This document shows, in pieces, positions 1-15,306 of a stretch of DNA of 64,000 nt. The position numbers and the translations under genes were made by a program. This DNA comes from Sebastes aleutianus (Eukaryota; Chordata; Actinopteri; Perciformes; Sebastidae): the NCBI GenBank assembly GCA_916700875.1, contig CAKAKS010000032.1, forward strand, positions 5,395,001 to 5,459,000. The letters are read 5' to 3'. Within the stretch, counting starts at the first letter, position 1. Each line of letters starts with the position of its first letter. The notes under the pieces were generated by a model. The model did no database searches and was not told where the DNA came from. It saw only the letters and a program-made list of their open reading frames with translations.

Positions 1-3000
1 TCAGATCGGAAGAAGAGACAGTTACAAAAGAAAGATGTTGGTGAGTGGACCTCTACGATTTCAGCATCACAGACTGGTTCATTGTCGTTGAAATGTATCT
101 AATTTTTTGTGACCTTTCATATATTTTTTTCCAGACATCCAGCGCAGGATTGAGCTCATCCAGGACTTTGAGATGCCCACAGTGTGCAGCTCTATCAAAG
201 TGTCCAGGGATGGTCAGTTCGTCCTGGCAGCAGGTAAGACGCACTGTTTCAACAAACCTTCATTAAAAGTGAGAGTGACATCAGATGTCAGTCAGAACAG
301 GCCTCCAAGAGTATTTAGGTGACATGTTTTCCATTCATTTCAGGCACTTACAAACCCAGGATACGATGCTATGACACCTACCAGCTGTCCCTGAAGTTCG
401 AGCGCTGTCTGGATTCAGATAGTAAGTTAATAGACACACTTACTTGTTGTATAGCATGCATGTCATGTACTGTATGTCTAAATTGATGAATTGCTTTTCT
501 CTTTCTCAAAGTTGTGGCTTTTGACATCCTATCTGATGACTACTCTAAGGTAAGACATACAGTACAGTAGTATGAGTACCTTATACAACCCTACTTCAAA
601 ACACCCAAACTATCCCTTTGAAAGAAGTGTGAGGTTATCAGAAACTAGAAGAACTAGACATTAAAGTTATCCAAATGTTCACAGGGGTCCTTAGATGTAA
701 GAGTTGTAGTTGTAGTTTTTAATAGGACAGACCTTTTCATGATTAAAACATTTTATTTTATGGCTTATAATCTCATACAGTTGGGGGAAAAAAATTGGTC
801 AATATAGCCAATGAAGACAGGTTCCTTTTCAGCAGAGGAACCACCTATTAATTAACTGCATATGTATTATCTGTTCAATCTCCTAACACCAATCATATTA
901 ACTTCAACAGAGAAAGCATTGCTATCTTTACTACTAATGTACCACACTGTCACTGTCAACTAGTACTGTTTTACACAGTAAATTCCTAAATAACATAGCT
1001 GGTTATGGTTAGAATATACTTGATTAACTTAACTGTCAAAATGGGAATGCAATTGAATTTCCATGTGTGTCAAGTCAATCCTCGGTGTTTTCCAGCCTTC
1101 TTGACTACACTTGCTTTTAAATTCACTGTCTGTCTTTTGGGGTTTGTCTGTACAGTTGGTGTTTTTGCACTGTGACCGCTACGTGGAGTTCCACTCCCAG
1201 CATGGACACTACTACAAGACACGTATTCCAAAGTTTGGACGGGACTTTTCTTACCACTATCCCTCCTGTGACCTCTTTTTTGTGGGGACAAGGTGAGAGC
1301 GTGATCGAATGATAGATGTGGAGGCACTCTGTTATTATTTTGGCATGTTTTTTAGATTCCTCTCGTGCATGTTGGAGGAATATGCTGGCTGGACGACAAC
1401 TGTTTGATGTTTCTGTTTTCATTTTCAGTTCCGAGGTGTTCAGACTGAATCTGGAACAGGGCCGCTTCCTCAACTCACTTCAGACTGATGCTGTGTACGT
1501 ATAACAAAAGTGTTTGCCATCACTGTTGATAGTTTTTATCTGCAGCTGTACTTGTATGATCCTCTCTAGATTCAGCCAGGTGAAAATATTATAATTGTTA
1601 TACCACTTAAGTGTATTACTGAAGCCGAGATGTTTTTATGCTGTTATCTCGAGATCACAAGTCAATTATATCATTATCCCGACAAAAAAAAAACCTTGTT
1701 ATCTTGAGATAACAAGATAATTAACTTGTTATCACAAGAAAACAAAAGCACAGTTCCTGCATTAAAACGGCCCAGATCGAGCTGACCGTGACTACACGTG
1801 TGACTCCGTCCGTTTTTCAAAATAAGGTGTTAACAAGGATACATACAAAATACATAATATGGAAATAAGATTGAATGGATTATATTCACAATAAGTATAA
1901 ACATGTTACCTGTGTCCCTTGTGAATTAAAAAGAAAATACCACTAAACTGTGAGGGGAAAAAAATAAATGAATTATTTCTGACAATGACTTTTACATTTG
2001 AGTTGAAGACATCTCTTACTGACTAGATTTAGAGATATTCCAAAGTAAAAGTCCCGTATTTGTACCTTGAAATAGCTAGGCTACATTTTTGAATACTTGA
2101 GGTGCTATAATAACTGGACAGTGACTGACATATTTGACTTCAGGACAACTCTGACTACATACATACTTAAAATCAATTTCTCTATCAATGAAGAGATTTT
2201 CCAAAGTAAAAGTCAAACATTTCTACCATGAAATAGCTACATTACTTTTCAGATCTGAAATCATTTCATTATGTATGTAGTCATCCTGAAGTCAAATATG
2301 TCAGTCATTTTAAGGAATTATGGAACAATGTGTTTTTGTAGCACCTTATGTTTTCAGAAATGTAACTATGTCAATGTAGAAATGTTGGACTTTTACTTTG
2401 GAAAATCTCAAAATCGATACAGTAAAAAAAAATCTTGATTTTCAACATGTATGTAGTTAGCGATGTCCTGAACTGAAATATATTAGTCCTTGTCTGGAAT
2501 TATGGAGCAAGGGTTTTTATAGCACCTCAAGTATTCAGAAATATACCTATTTCAAGGTAGAAATGTTGGACTTTTACTTTGGAAAATCTCATAATTGATA
2601 CAGTAAAAATGCTTGATTTTCAGTATGTATGTAGTCAGCAGTGTCCTGAACTGAAATAAATCAGTCCTTGTCATGAATTTATGGAGCAAAGTGTTTTATA
2701 GCATCTTACGTTTTCAGAAATGTAGATATGTCAAGGTAGAAATGTTGGACTTTTACTTTGGAAAATCTCAAAATCGATACAGTAAAAAAAAATCTTGATT
2801 TTCAACATGTATGTAGTCAGCGATGTCCTAAACTGAAATATATCAGTCCTTGTCAGGAACTATGGAGCAAGGTTTTTTTATAGCACCTCAAGTATTCAGA
2901 AATGTAGCTATTTCAAGGTACACATACTAAAGCAAAAGTCTACTTTGGAATATCTCTAAATTGATACCGTAAAAATGCTTGATTTTGTTTCTGAATGCAG

Positions 3001-6000
3001 TCAGAGATGTCTTCAGCTAAAATGTCAATCAGTCATCGAGGAAACGTCCTTTTGTTTTCTCGTGATAACGAGTTAATAATCTTGTTATCTCAAGATAATG
3101 TCACAATTAACTCATGATGTTGAGATAACGGTATTAAAAAATAATTGCAAGCAGAGCCGTTCTCTGCTTCCGTAGTCTGTGGTGCGATCTGACATTGACT
3201 GATAAGCCCTCTGCTGTCATTGCTCTCAGCTGATGTTCACGCCGCTTGTTTTGTTTTTTCTTGACTTCTCAGGGAAAACAATGTGTGTGATATCAACCCC
3301 GTCCATCATTTGTTTGCCACAGGAACCTCTGAGGTAAGTGCCATAGCAGGCTGTGTGTGAAATGAGGCACCGGTTATGAGCAGACTCAAATGAAACTGTG
3401 ACTGTGTGTGTGTGTGGGGGGCCGTTCATCGCTAATTGCATTTTAGAATCATATACTATACTATAAATCTTAGTTATGTTTAGACCTGCAATGATTATAC
3501 AATTAGTTGTCAACTATTAAATTATTCGCCAACTACTTTGATAATCGATTAGTCAGTTTAAGTCATTTTTTTAAGACAAAAAAGTCCAAATTCTCTGATT
3601 CCAGCTTCTTAAATGTGAATATTTTCTGGTTTCTTTACTCCTTTATGACAGTTAACTGAATATCTTTTGAGTTTCGGACAAAACAAGACATTTGAGGACG
3701 TCATCTTGGGCTTTGGGAAACACTGATGGACATTTTTCACCATTTTCTGACATTTTACAAACCAATTGATCGAGAAAATAATCAACAGATTAATCGACAA
3801 TGAAAATAATCGTTAGTTGTAGCCCTAGATATGTTAATAAAAATATAGGCCCCTAATAAGGATTAAAATGTCTTTGGTGAAATATATCAGAAGGCTTATT
3901 TTCGGACCATGCTGTATTAGGTTTCTTTGTGCTTATAGTAAAACAGAACAGTCGCATAGTTAGTTCAGTTATTATGCCACAGTGAGTTTAACTTTCATTG
4001 GCTGTGTTCAGTAAGACATGGCTGGATTTTCATATTCTTTTGTTAGATGGTTCAGAAATTGGCTTTATTTGTTTTTGAGTTCCAGTACGATGGATCTTTT
4101 TATCTTCTCTCATTTCTTTGATATCGTATTGCTATAGGCTTCACACACCAGCTGGGCTGATAAAAATAAGTGTGCTACAAGATGCCTGAGTGTTAAAGTT
4201 CAAATTTGTCAAACCGTCACTTACATTAGGAGCTGCCAACATGAGAAGTTCCCCGTTGCAGCTTTGTATTGGTATTAAACCAAGAGACACCTTCTGGCAA
4301 GAACATTGTTTTTCATGCACTGGTCAATTTAGAAATGTTGGGTTATTTTCCTTCCATAACATGTCTTCTTTCAGACTAGTGGAAAGAAAACAACCAAATT
4401 ATACACATTTAGGTGTTCATTTTACTACTTTGTCTATTTGTGTATTTGCTGATTTCTCCTACATTCACCAAAAGTGAACATTAGATAATGTCTCATTTGC
4501 ATACTTTTAAACATAACATTTCAAAAAAACAATACAAATGCAAAAAGTAATTGTCTTAATGTAAGTAATCAACTGGGGAAGTTTCATGGCGATATCTATT
4601 AGTTCAACATTTTCACCCTATTCCCATTTAGTATCTTTCAAAATGTGTGGAATTGTATTATCCATATTATCTATAAAAGCCGATTTCTCAAAATAGGTCT
4701 TTTTCTCAGACTCTGAGCCTGAAATCTCCACTTCAGTAGCACTAACATGTATGTATATTCTATATATCATATACTGGTATTTTAGTTCCTGTTTAAGTTT
4801 TGACCAATTTGTTGCTGCATTAAAAAGGTTTAAACTTGGAATTTTAATTCCTGTTAATTTTGAAGATTAATTACCAAGTTGCTGGTGTACAATTTATTAT
4901 TTTAATATTAAATAACAATTCAGTAAATTTATATCTACATATTTATTTGTTAGATTTTGTTTTACAGAGTTAGGAAAGCAATGTATAAGTCAAGCCATGA
5001 GGCTTATTAGTTAAACACTGGTATCGGTATCAGTACTCGGTATCGGCCGATACCCAAAACCCAGGTATCGCTATCGGGACTGAAGAAGTTGAATCGGTGC
5101 ATCCCTACTATCTACTGTATATTCTGATGGTTTTTACAGAGGGGTTTGTTCATAATATCATTCATTGCCTGACTTATAGAACATTTCATTCCCTAAAAAA
5201 CATGGCGAAAATTACTATTTTTTAGGGCTGTTGACAGTATTTTCTGATTTATGTAGCAATAAAAAGAGATATCCAAAATCCCCTATGTAAAAACCGTTGA
5301 CTCTAACATGTAAAAAAAATGGAAAAATAATTTTGAAACTGGTTTTATCCAATGTTCACATTTCTGGAAATGTATGCAAATTAGCACATTATTAATAAGC
5401 TAATGCCTCATTTTCATATTTAAACATACACTTTCAGAAAACTTGTATTCCAAAAAATAATTGTGTTAATGTAAGTAATCAACAGGGAAAGATATCTATG
5501 AGTTAAAATTAGGGCACTCAATCAATAAATTAAAAAAAATGTTAATTGTGATTAATCGCAAATTAGTCACACATTTTCTTATCTGTTCGAAAAGTACCTT
5601 AAAGGGAGATTTGTCAAGTATTAAATACACTTATCAACATTGGAGCGGGCAAATACAGTATACTGTTTTATGCAAATGTATATTTATTATTGGAAATCAA
5701 TTAACAACACAAAACAATGACAAATATTGTCCAGAAACCCTCACAGGTACTGCATTTAGCATAAAAACTATGCTCAAATCATAACATGGCAAACTCAAGC
5801 CCAACAGGCAACAACAGCTGTCAGTGTACAAAACAAATTTGCATGCAATTTGCAACGCGTTATTATCGCAATAACTTTGATAGCCCTAGATAAAATATAT
5901 TTACCCTATTCAAATGTAGTGTCTCCCCTTAAAAACATATTCTTATTGTCATGAGATGGAAGCTTCCTCACATCTTTCGTCCCCCTGCATTTGTCTGACT

Positions 6001-9000
6001 TGTCATGACATCTCTTCCGTTGGATTACCAGGGACGGGTGGAATGCTGGGACCCTCGTGTCCGGAACAGAGTGGGCACGCTGGACTGCGCCCTGAGCAGC
6101 CTCGCCGAAGGAGCAGAGTACGTACCGAGCTGCAAACACGGAGATGTCAAACGCTGATGTCAGCCTGACCATGCATATGTAGCCACATGGCGCTTTTCAT
6201 CCGCCGCACGAAAACAAGCTGCAAGCTGTGCACCATTATGGTCCACTTTAGAAATATCCAGCTCTCATCTGATTCACAGTTTGATCCTTTCTCAGAGCAC
6301 TGACAGCGTTAATTATTATGTCATATATTTAGTTTTTGTGCCTCACTTGTGTTGTTCTCGTTGTGTTTTTTCTTGACAGAGTCCAAAGTTTGCCCTCAAT
6401 AAGTGCGCTGAAGTTTAACGGCTCCCTCTCCATGGCAGTGGGCACCAGCACAGGACAGGTGTGACACAACTATGTTTTTAGCTAAGACATTATTTTCATA
6501 CTGGTGTGGTGGCAGTTTCTGTTAAAACAAGACACAAACCAACGTAACAACTTGTCTTTCAGTGAATTTAATAAAAAGGCATACATTAATAACTAAAACA
6601 TCTGCAGATGGACTGCAGATGGACTCACGAGCACAGCCACCTGTTGTGGACTGTGGCAAGTGAGCCCCGAATACAAAGAGTAGTCAGTATTTATACATTT
6701 AAAGCATAACATGAAGATAAGTGCAAAGAAGAAAAGAAGAGAAGGATAGAAAGTGTATCAATGCGTCAGCACACAGCAGACAACAGAGCATCACAAGACA
6801 TAACAAGTATTTCAGCAATCTGTTGTTTGCAGTTACAGAGATCTAAAATGTCAGGTCACTGTCCTATGGTGACGAAGTTGAACATGTGAGGCCCTGAGAT
6901 TATCTAAAGGTACAGTGTTAAACTGCAGATATGAAAATTGCCATTACACTGGTCTATGACTTTGTTCTGCACTTCCCTCTCTATTTGTTATTGTTGTAAA
7001 CTATCAGCTGCCCACACGGCGTGAAATTCTGCCTCTTCTTCCTGAGATTAGTCGACTCACGAAGAAGTGGCTGATGTCATTCAGTCTCCTCTAAAAAGTT
7101 ACACTGTTCTCAAGACAAGAACTGAGTTTTGACTGAAAAGGTCAGGAGCAGCCAGTGGCCTTGTGATGTCGCCTCTTTTGGTTTAGTGTAGCCATGTGCT
7201 GCTGGTTTTGATGACCGTTGCAGTGGAGGATAGTATAATGGTCTTGAAACACATTTGGAAGCCTGCTACTTACAGAATGAAATACACTAGTGCAGTGCCC
7301 GTTCGGAGCGCGTGCCCGTCTAGCGTCTGGTCTCGGCTCCCAGAGGTTTTGCTTCGAGGACCGCAGTACGGCTGCTTGTACACGCCAAGTGTGAAGTCGA
7401 TTGGATGAACGGTTGTCGAGATACGCGCATACATACATACACAGACAGATGATGTATGGAACATCAACAATACAAAAAAGTAACTTTTTCCAGCATAGTC
7501 CAGAGATGTTCTGTACCAAATTTGGTAAAGATTGCTCGAAATCAGTAGGAGGAGCATCAAAAACTGATCCGAAAAAATCGATTCACCTATGTATCACGAT
7601 TTTCTTTTTTTTACGATTTTGAAATTGATTTTGCCAGAATGAATATATTTGCTTCATTTGAGTCTATGTGGGGGTAGAAGGAAGTTACCGCTTTTATTGT
7701 TGTAGTCTGAGTAAAGTGACGTCATATCCGTACCGTATCTGAATATCGTATCTAAAATAAGGTGTTAACAAAAAGAACTATATACAAAATACATATATGG
7801 AAATAAGATTGATTGGATTATATTCACCGGAAGTATAAAACATTACATGTCTCTTATAGATTAGATAGAAAATACCACTAATTTTTGAGGGAAATGTCTT
7901 TATTCTTTGATTTTTGGGTTGCTCGAAAAAAATTTATAAATAATTCCTGACAATGATACTGATATATTTGACTTCAGGACATCTCTGACTACATGCATGC
8001 TGAAAATCAAACATTCTTACTTTATTAATTTAGATATTTTCCAAAGTAAAAGTACCCAGAAGTGTATGAGTCAACTTTTCCCCCACGGTCTAGTGTTTAA
8101 AAAGTTAACAAAAAAATCGCAATAAATCGTAATATCGAATCACAACACTTAAAAAACGCAATACATATCGAATCGGCAACCAAGTATCGTGACCCGCAGA
8201 AAGGGTTCATTAAGTTTAAAAAGTTACAAATCAAAACGTAAAGTTCATTGTTATAGCGCCACCATCAGGCCAAATTGTATCACATTCGACTCTGCGCTCC
8301 CTTGGGTCCTGAGCAATACACCCGCTAAGTGTGAAGTAGATCGTATGAGCAGAGAGTCAGACGGAGGTTCCTCGCTTTATAGTTAGATTTGTGAATATCG
8401 GTGTTGTTTGTCTTGAAGGTGCTGCTCTATGACCTGCGCTCCAACCAGCCGCTGCTGGTTAAAGACCACTTCTACAACCTGCCAATCAAGTCACTCAACT
8501 TCCACGATCAACTGGACCTGGTCGTGTCCGCCGACTCCAAGATTATAAAAATCTGGAACAAAGACACAGTAAGATTCAGTAACAGACATTTACAGGACCT
8601 GACTTAATAGCTAGTTCACACTAAACGACTTAAGCCCTGATTTCCCACTCCCCGACAGTTTTTGGAGCTCCCGGACAAAAGCCCCAGATCAGATCAGAGG
8701 CAAATCCTCGTTGGCTCGTTTTCATATTTGTATATTAGGGCTCGTGTTCACCAAAGCCGTTTTTTTTTTCAGCTGAGACGCTTTGGTTGAGTCTGGTTGC
8801 CATGAAACGGAGTACATGTGAAAATGTCGGCACAAGGTAGTACATGCTCTGGCCCTTGCTCTGGATGAAGGGCAGGATGAAGCATGTAGAGAGAGAGGAC
8901 AAACCTACGTGGGTTGAGGAGATTTTGTGGGCGAGGAAACATCTCGGCGACTACCGTCATTTGGTTCAGATTCAGATCAACTTTATTATTTGTTTGGTCC

Positions 9001-12000
9001 AGTGCTCCAGACATGAGGACAACATAAAGTCCACAGTAAAAACAATAGTATAACATACACAATAAGACCACGACATACTCATAATAATAATAAACACATT
9101 TGATCACGTCTTTGTGGTAAGCTATTTGTCCCGCCCCTCCTCCGCTGTCATTCGACGGCTGGGTAAAAAGGGACCGTGTCGAACGCAGCGTTTTTAACCA
9201 AAGTGAACTTTTCAACTCTGCAACCAGAAAAAAAACACCAACGTGCAACCCTCAGCGTCCCACGGTGCTGCCGTTTGTAGTATAGCGTAAATATGCGGTG
9301 CTCCTATTGCAAAGAATTAAAAATAAAACGCTGGCCTCAGGAAAGAAAATGCTTTGGTGGACACGGCCCCTTAGCGTTTTCAAGCGTCCTTACCCTAATA
9401 TCACGACTTGACTGTCTAGACTCTTATTTCTTCTCTCTATTCACCACAGGGCAAGGCCTTCTCCTCCATACAGCCTCAGACCAACATCAATGATGTTTGC
9501 ATCTACCCTAACTCAGGTGAGAACAACTTCTGCATCAAGATCATGACATAAGATGAATGTTATTGGTCCCATGCAGGTAAAATACAAGCCTGCTACAGCA
9601 GCAGAATGCACAAGAGGAGATACAGCTTTAAAAAACTAGAATACGAAATACACAATGAACATCTGCTGGATATAAATGAAACATGAAAATAACTATATAC
9701 TGTACACCAGCATAAATAGTAACTTTAAAGAGTATTGAGACAAACATGGTCACTAATAAAGAGAGGAGGGCTCAGAGAGGAATGAAACCGGATGGTGGGT
9801 CACAACTTCTAGTATTCATGCAGCCGTCTTTCACCTCCGGGTGGCGCCATGTTACAGTTCTAGGAGTTCACACACTTTGACTTTGACTATGCAGTTATGC
9901 CTCTTCTGTCATTGCATACCAATTGGTGTTCACTAAGAACATAACTGAAAGTGAACTTTGACCTTGAAGTCATTATTTGGTCCAGACTTTCGATCTGAGG
10001 TTTTGTTTTTCAATTTGTTTTTAAATGACGTTTCATGAATTACTCACCCCGGGGTGTCAGTCAGAACACACTGGAGACAGGAGACAGGAGGGAGCTGGTG
10101 ATGTCTTGATGAATTGAAGTAAATGAGGGGGCCGCGTTTAACAACAGCAAAACTATATCAAATCATCCGTTTACAAACTCTCACACAACTCGTGCAGTAG
10201 AATCCAAACCTCATTTATCCAGTCGTATGCTCTCTACTTCCCACAAGCATGCATCATCACTACAACCTTACTATTTAAAACTAAAAGCTTTTAAAACAAT
10301 TTAAAAGCTGCTTATACATCCCCTTTTTATTTTCTAAAAAGGGGATGTCTTTATGCTGCATTACATCCCCTTAAAAGGGGATGTAATGCAGCATAAAGGG
10401 TTAAATACGGACATACATTACATCCCCTTTTAAGGGGTTGTAAATGCAGCATAAAGGGTACAATACGGACATAGAAAGAAAATAAATAAATAAATAAAGA
10501 GATAAATATTAGAAATAAAAGAAATAGGAAAATATAATAATAATAATAATAAAGATAAATAGATACAAACTTATAATGATAAAAACAATAATAATAAATA
10601 AATAAATACATACAATGACAGCACAGTGGTACAGATTAGAGAGCCTGTGGGAGAATATTCCTACCTACATTTTTTAGCTCACAAATTCTAATGTTATGTC
10701 TTCCAGCTACCAAACTGAGTTTTACAGTTTTCTTATTCCCTTCTCATTTTTTGTGGACGTATGTTTATTCTGCCCTAGGATATTCAGATTCAAATCTTTA
10801 TCAACCACTTTTCACTATTACACATTTCACCAGTTTCATTTTTTAAAGTGTAACGGGACCTTCAAACATGCAACGACTGGAACTAAATCCAGGGTTTACA
10901 CCACAGATGAGCTCTATTTATATCTGCCCCTGCTTCCGTCCTCACATTGTTTTGCCTGCATCCTGTGTCTCATTGTCAGGGATGCTCTTCACCGCCAACG
11001 AGGACCCCAAGATGAACACGTTCTACATCCCGGTGAGTGCGCAGGCGTTTCCATTCCACACTGGTGACTTTACAACCCGCGGCAGGACAGGTCATGTTCA
11101 CATCCTGTTCATCAGGTGCCGGGCTGACGAGCACACATCTGAGACAGTTACTTTATGGTGCAATAAAGGGAATGCGATGTTACAGAACACCTGTTCGTAC
11201 ACGCTTTAGTGTTTCAGGGGTTTGAGGACTTGTGTAGGAGAAAGCAATCAATGAGCGTGTGTGGGCAGTTTCTTTTCACTTTCATTACTGTGGTTCTCAC
11301 AAGGCCGCTGCATAATGAGTAAGGCTGCTGTAGGCTTGTTGGCATCAACAGACTTGTCCTGTGACTCTGATATGGTCTGACAGTGTTGGTGTGTGTTTGC
11401 GTCTGTGTGTACAGTAAACTAGATTTTGCTTTGTGTAAATGAGTAAAATCCAGACGATGATTGACATGGATGTGCTGAACTTTGGCCCTACTGTCCTGCA
11501 TTAGAGAGAACAATGCATCGCTTAGCTGTTGGATCTACAGCTGAAATGGAGTTGGACTTGCATTTATGTAGCGCCTTTTTAGTAGGGATGTTAATAATTA
11601 ACCGTTTAACCGTTAACCGACATTAAGCATTTAACCTATCGGTTAAAACGGTTAAAATAAATGTTAATAATTCATTAAAAAGCTGAGAAAAACTCGTCAC
11701 TTGAAGGGGGAAAAGCTGGTCCACCTTAAGAGCATACCTTAAGAGGCAGGGCCGGCGTTACAGATACAGGAAGTTGGTTCCAGTCTATAGCTCGCTCAAG
11801 CGGAGGAGATGTAGCCTCGTAGCATTTATTCACCGACAAATAAACTGTACACACACTGTCTGCTACATCTACGTTCACAGCTATAACACCGCCGACAACA
11901 CAGTCGGTCGTAAAACTTGCTGAAGTTACGCCCCGCTAGAGCGTATGTGTGTGGCTACAGCGGGCACGAAGCCAACGGCAACGCTAGCAGCTGCATAATG

Positions 12001-15000
12001 TAGCACAAACGCACACACTGTTTGTTGGACAATCGCTATCGTTAATCCGGACAGACAGAGTATCATTACGCCGGCCAGACACACAGCGGACAACCTGCTA
12101 AACTAAACTAAATGTGCGGTGGAGACTTTTACTGGGAACGTGGCTGCTTGCTAAATTAACGCTCCCAGACGGTGAACTGGAGACAGTGAACGCAGCATAC
12201 GCTCCCGTACGGGTGAACTGGGGACTCCATTGTCTTTTGTGCTCATACACTGCAGCTGGTGCACCGCTGCTGCATGCGAGGCACAAATCTTGACGGTTAA
12301 CGGTTAATAATCGGTCAGCGAGGGTCGGTTATCGGTTAAGAAAATGTTTCAAAATTAGCATCCCTACTTTCTAGTCTTCCGACCACTCAAAGCGCTTTAC
12401 ACCAAATGTCAACATTCATCCATTCACACACACATTCATACACTGATGGCAGAGGCTGCCCATCAGGATCTAATCTAAACGCTCAGTCGCACACCGATGG
12501 CACAGCCTTTGGGAGCAATTTAGGCTTCAGTATCTCGCTCAAGAAACACTTCCACATGTGGACTGGAGGAGCCGGGGATCGAACTGCCAATCTTCCAATT
12601 AGTGGACGACCCGCTCTACCTGTAGGCCCCGACGATGGTCGGCCGTCAGCCAGTTTGGGGCCGTCGGTGAGCGTCTGTCGGCCTAGATTTTGCGGTGTGT
12701 CCCGCGCCATCGGCTCCAGCCTGCCAATGTTGGAGGTTTTTCATTTTCATCTCATCCGATCATTCCAATACAAAGATGTTTTCACAACGACATGGCCATC
12801 TGGAATGAAGCTAAGTGGTGAGTGAGAGCGGTGTGAAAATGGTCGACAGACGCCGCTTTGTTTCATGTACGTATCATAACGGCTTGTATATCCGCAGTCC
12901 TCGGCCTTCCAGTTTCCCTTTTTGAATGACGAATACAGACTACCGCCACCTGCTGGTGTGGAGACTTATTTCATCTCACTAACGTACGTGCTAACTGGCC
13001 GTTGCCTGTAGTCTTTGCGGTATGTTCAAGTGCAACTTGTCGGCCAAGACAAAGGCGACGTGAGACACAACAGTCAGCCTTCGTCGCCGCTAGTTCTCTG
13101 ATGTCGGTTTAGTGTGTCTGGGCCTTATGAGCCACAGCCGCCCAAAACTATTTCGCTCATTTATTAAGTTGAGATTTCTCTGATGGACTTGTGCTTTAGG
13201 AGATTGTGAGGAGCATTTCCTACTACTTTCTTACATTGAATTGACCAAACAATGAAGCAATAAATTGAGAAAGAAATTGAAAGATGAATCGATGGTGGAA
13301 ATTTAAATTGATCGTAATGAAAGTAATTAATTGTCGCAGCCTTAGTTGGATCAGAGGATCGGTACTACTGTTGTTGCCTTGTTGGGAAGCTCGGGTTCAT
13401 CATGTTCCCCAGAAGTGTGCATGAACATTAGAAAAAAATAAAAAAATACGGTGTGCTCTCCTGCTTACAAAGGGGTTACATACCTGTATTCTAACAGCGC
13501 CATAAATTATATTTATACAACCACAATATCCCCAAAATCTATTTCAGCTCTAACACTATTCTAGTAAATTAAGACCAACTCTTTTAATCTGATGAATCAC
13601 TTTTTTGAATTTGATGGGATACTTCCTGGCAGTCACATGTAGGTTTGCTGCGGGGACAAAACTCTCAGTCTCAATCAATAAACCTACAAACCATGACGAA
13701 GATAACTGCTCGTTTTGGCTGACTCAGACTACTGAAGCAGCACAATAGTTGAACTTTAGAATGCATTTTTACAGAACAAGGGTTGTGGATTTTGTCCACA
13801 TCACTCAGAGCCGTCTCTTTTCACAGATATCGCTTTACAGCCAGTAAGGACAAAAGGAATGATGACACGTTAAGCAATTTCCTTAATTGGTAAATGAACA
13901 TGTTAACAATCGATAGCCAGTTATTAACATCGACGCAACTCAAAGTGCATTTTTTTTTTTCATAAGAAAAGCGCCACTAATTTCTTTAACCCATTGACCT
14001 AACTTGCGATTCTTAGGTTGTAGCGGGCTCAGTTTTAAAGCTAGAGTGAAGATACTGCTATCATATGAAACTAGAACACCTAAGGAATCCATTGATATCA
14101 TGTCATATTAAATGACTAGGCTCAATAATGCTCCAAACTTACACTAAATTTTGGAGAGGAAAAACTGGCATGGCCATTTTCAAAGGGGTCCCTTGACCTC
14201 TAACCTCAAGATATGTGAATGAAAATGTGTTCTATGGGTACCCACGAGTCTCCCCTTTACAGACATGCCCACTTTATGATAATCACATGCAGTTTGGAGC
14301 AAGTCATAGTCAAGTCAGCACACTGACACACTGACAGCTGTTGTTGTCTGTTGGGCTGCAGTTTGCCATGTTATGATTTGAGCATATTGTTTTATGCTAA
14401 ATGCAGTACATCTGATTGATTTCCAATAATAAATATATACATTAATTTGCATAAAGCATCATATTTGAACAGATTAAAACTGTGCGATTAATTTGCGATT
14501 AATCACGATTACAAATTTGAATCAATTGACAGCCCTTGTTATAACCAAGATCCCAGGAAGAGCGCGGGGCTTTGAAGCACATTTTCGTAGTAGCCAAATG
14601 GTGGAATTACAACTTCCGTCTCCGTCACGTGATGCCATTGGGCCCAAAAATATTTTTTTGACTTACACTGGTAAAGAGACGTCTGCAAATCAACGGATAA
14701 TTTTATTTGATGTAAAACAACTTCCCAGTATGGACACTTGAATAACCCTTATTTAAATCATCAGGTCCTAAAAGTTGTAAAATGCACTAAAAGTGAATCC
14801 AGAGTTATTTCCCTTCCGCGGGCTGGGAGGCGGGGTTAAAGGAAACGATACTGCCCCTGCTCTGTGGGCCCAATGGATGCGGAAGATCGCTGGATGATCC
14901 GGGTACTTTATCACTCGGCAGTCGAGCCATTTTGGCATCATGCGCCACTGAGCAACATTCATATGAATGAACGACAGCCCGCCTCCGGCGCTGTATTCAG

Positions 15001-15262
15001 TTCTCACTCTACATCCATGAAATTGAGTTCCTTCTTGACTGCTCAACCTGAGAAGCAGTGACACTCTGCTGTGCCGATGCTTTCGTTGCACCCGTTTCGG
15101 GTTACATGTCCGCACACTTCCACGCTTCTTTGGAAAAAAGGTACAGCTCAGTCATTCTCTATCTGGTGCTGGAAACATGAGCTCGGACAGTTGGCCTATT
15201 TTTGTTTCAACAAATACATGACAGGTTTCGTACTTACTCAACAGTCTAAATCTGAACCAAGG

Positions 15263-15306
<44 letters not shown>

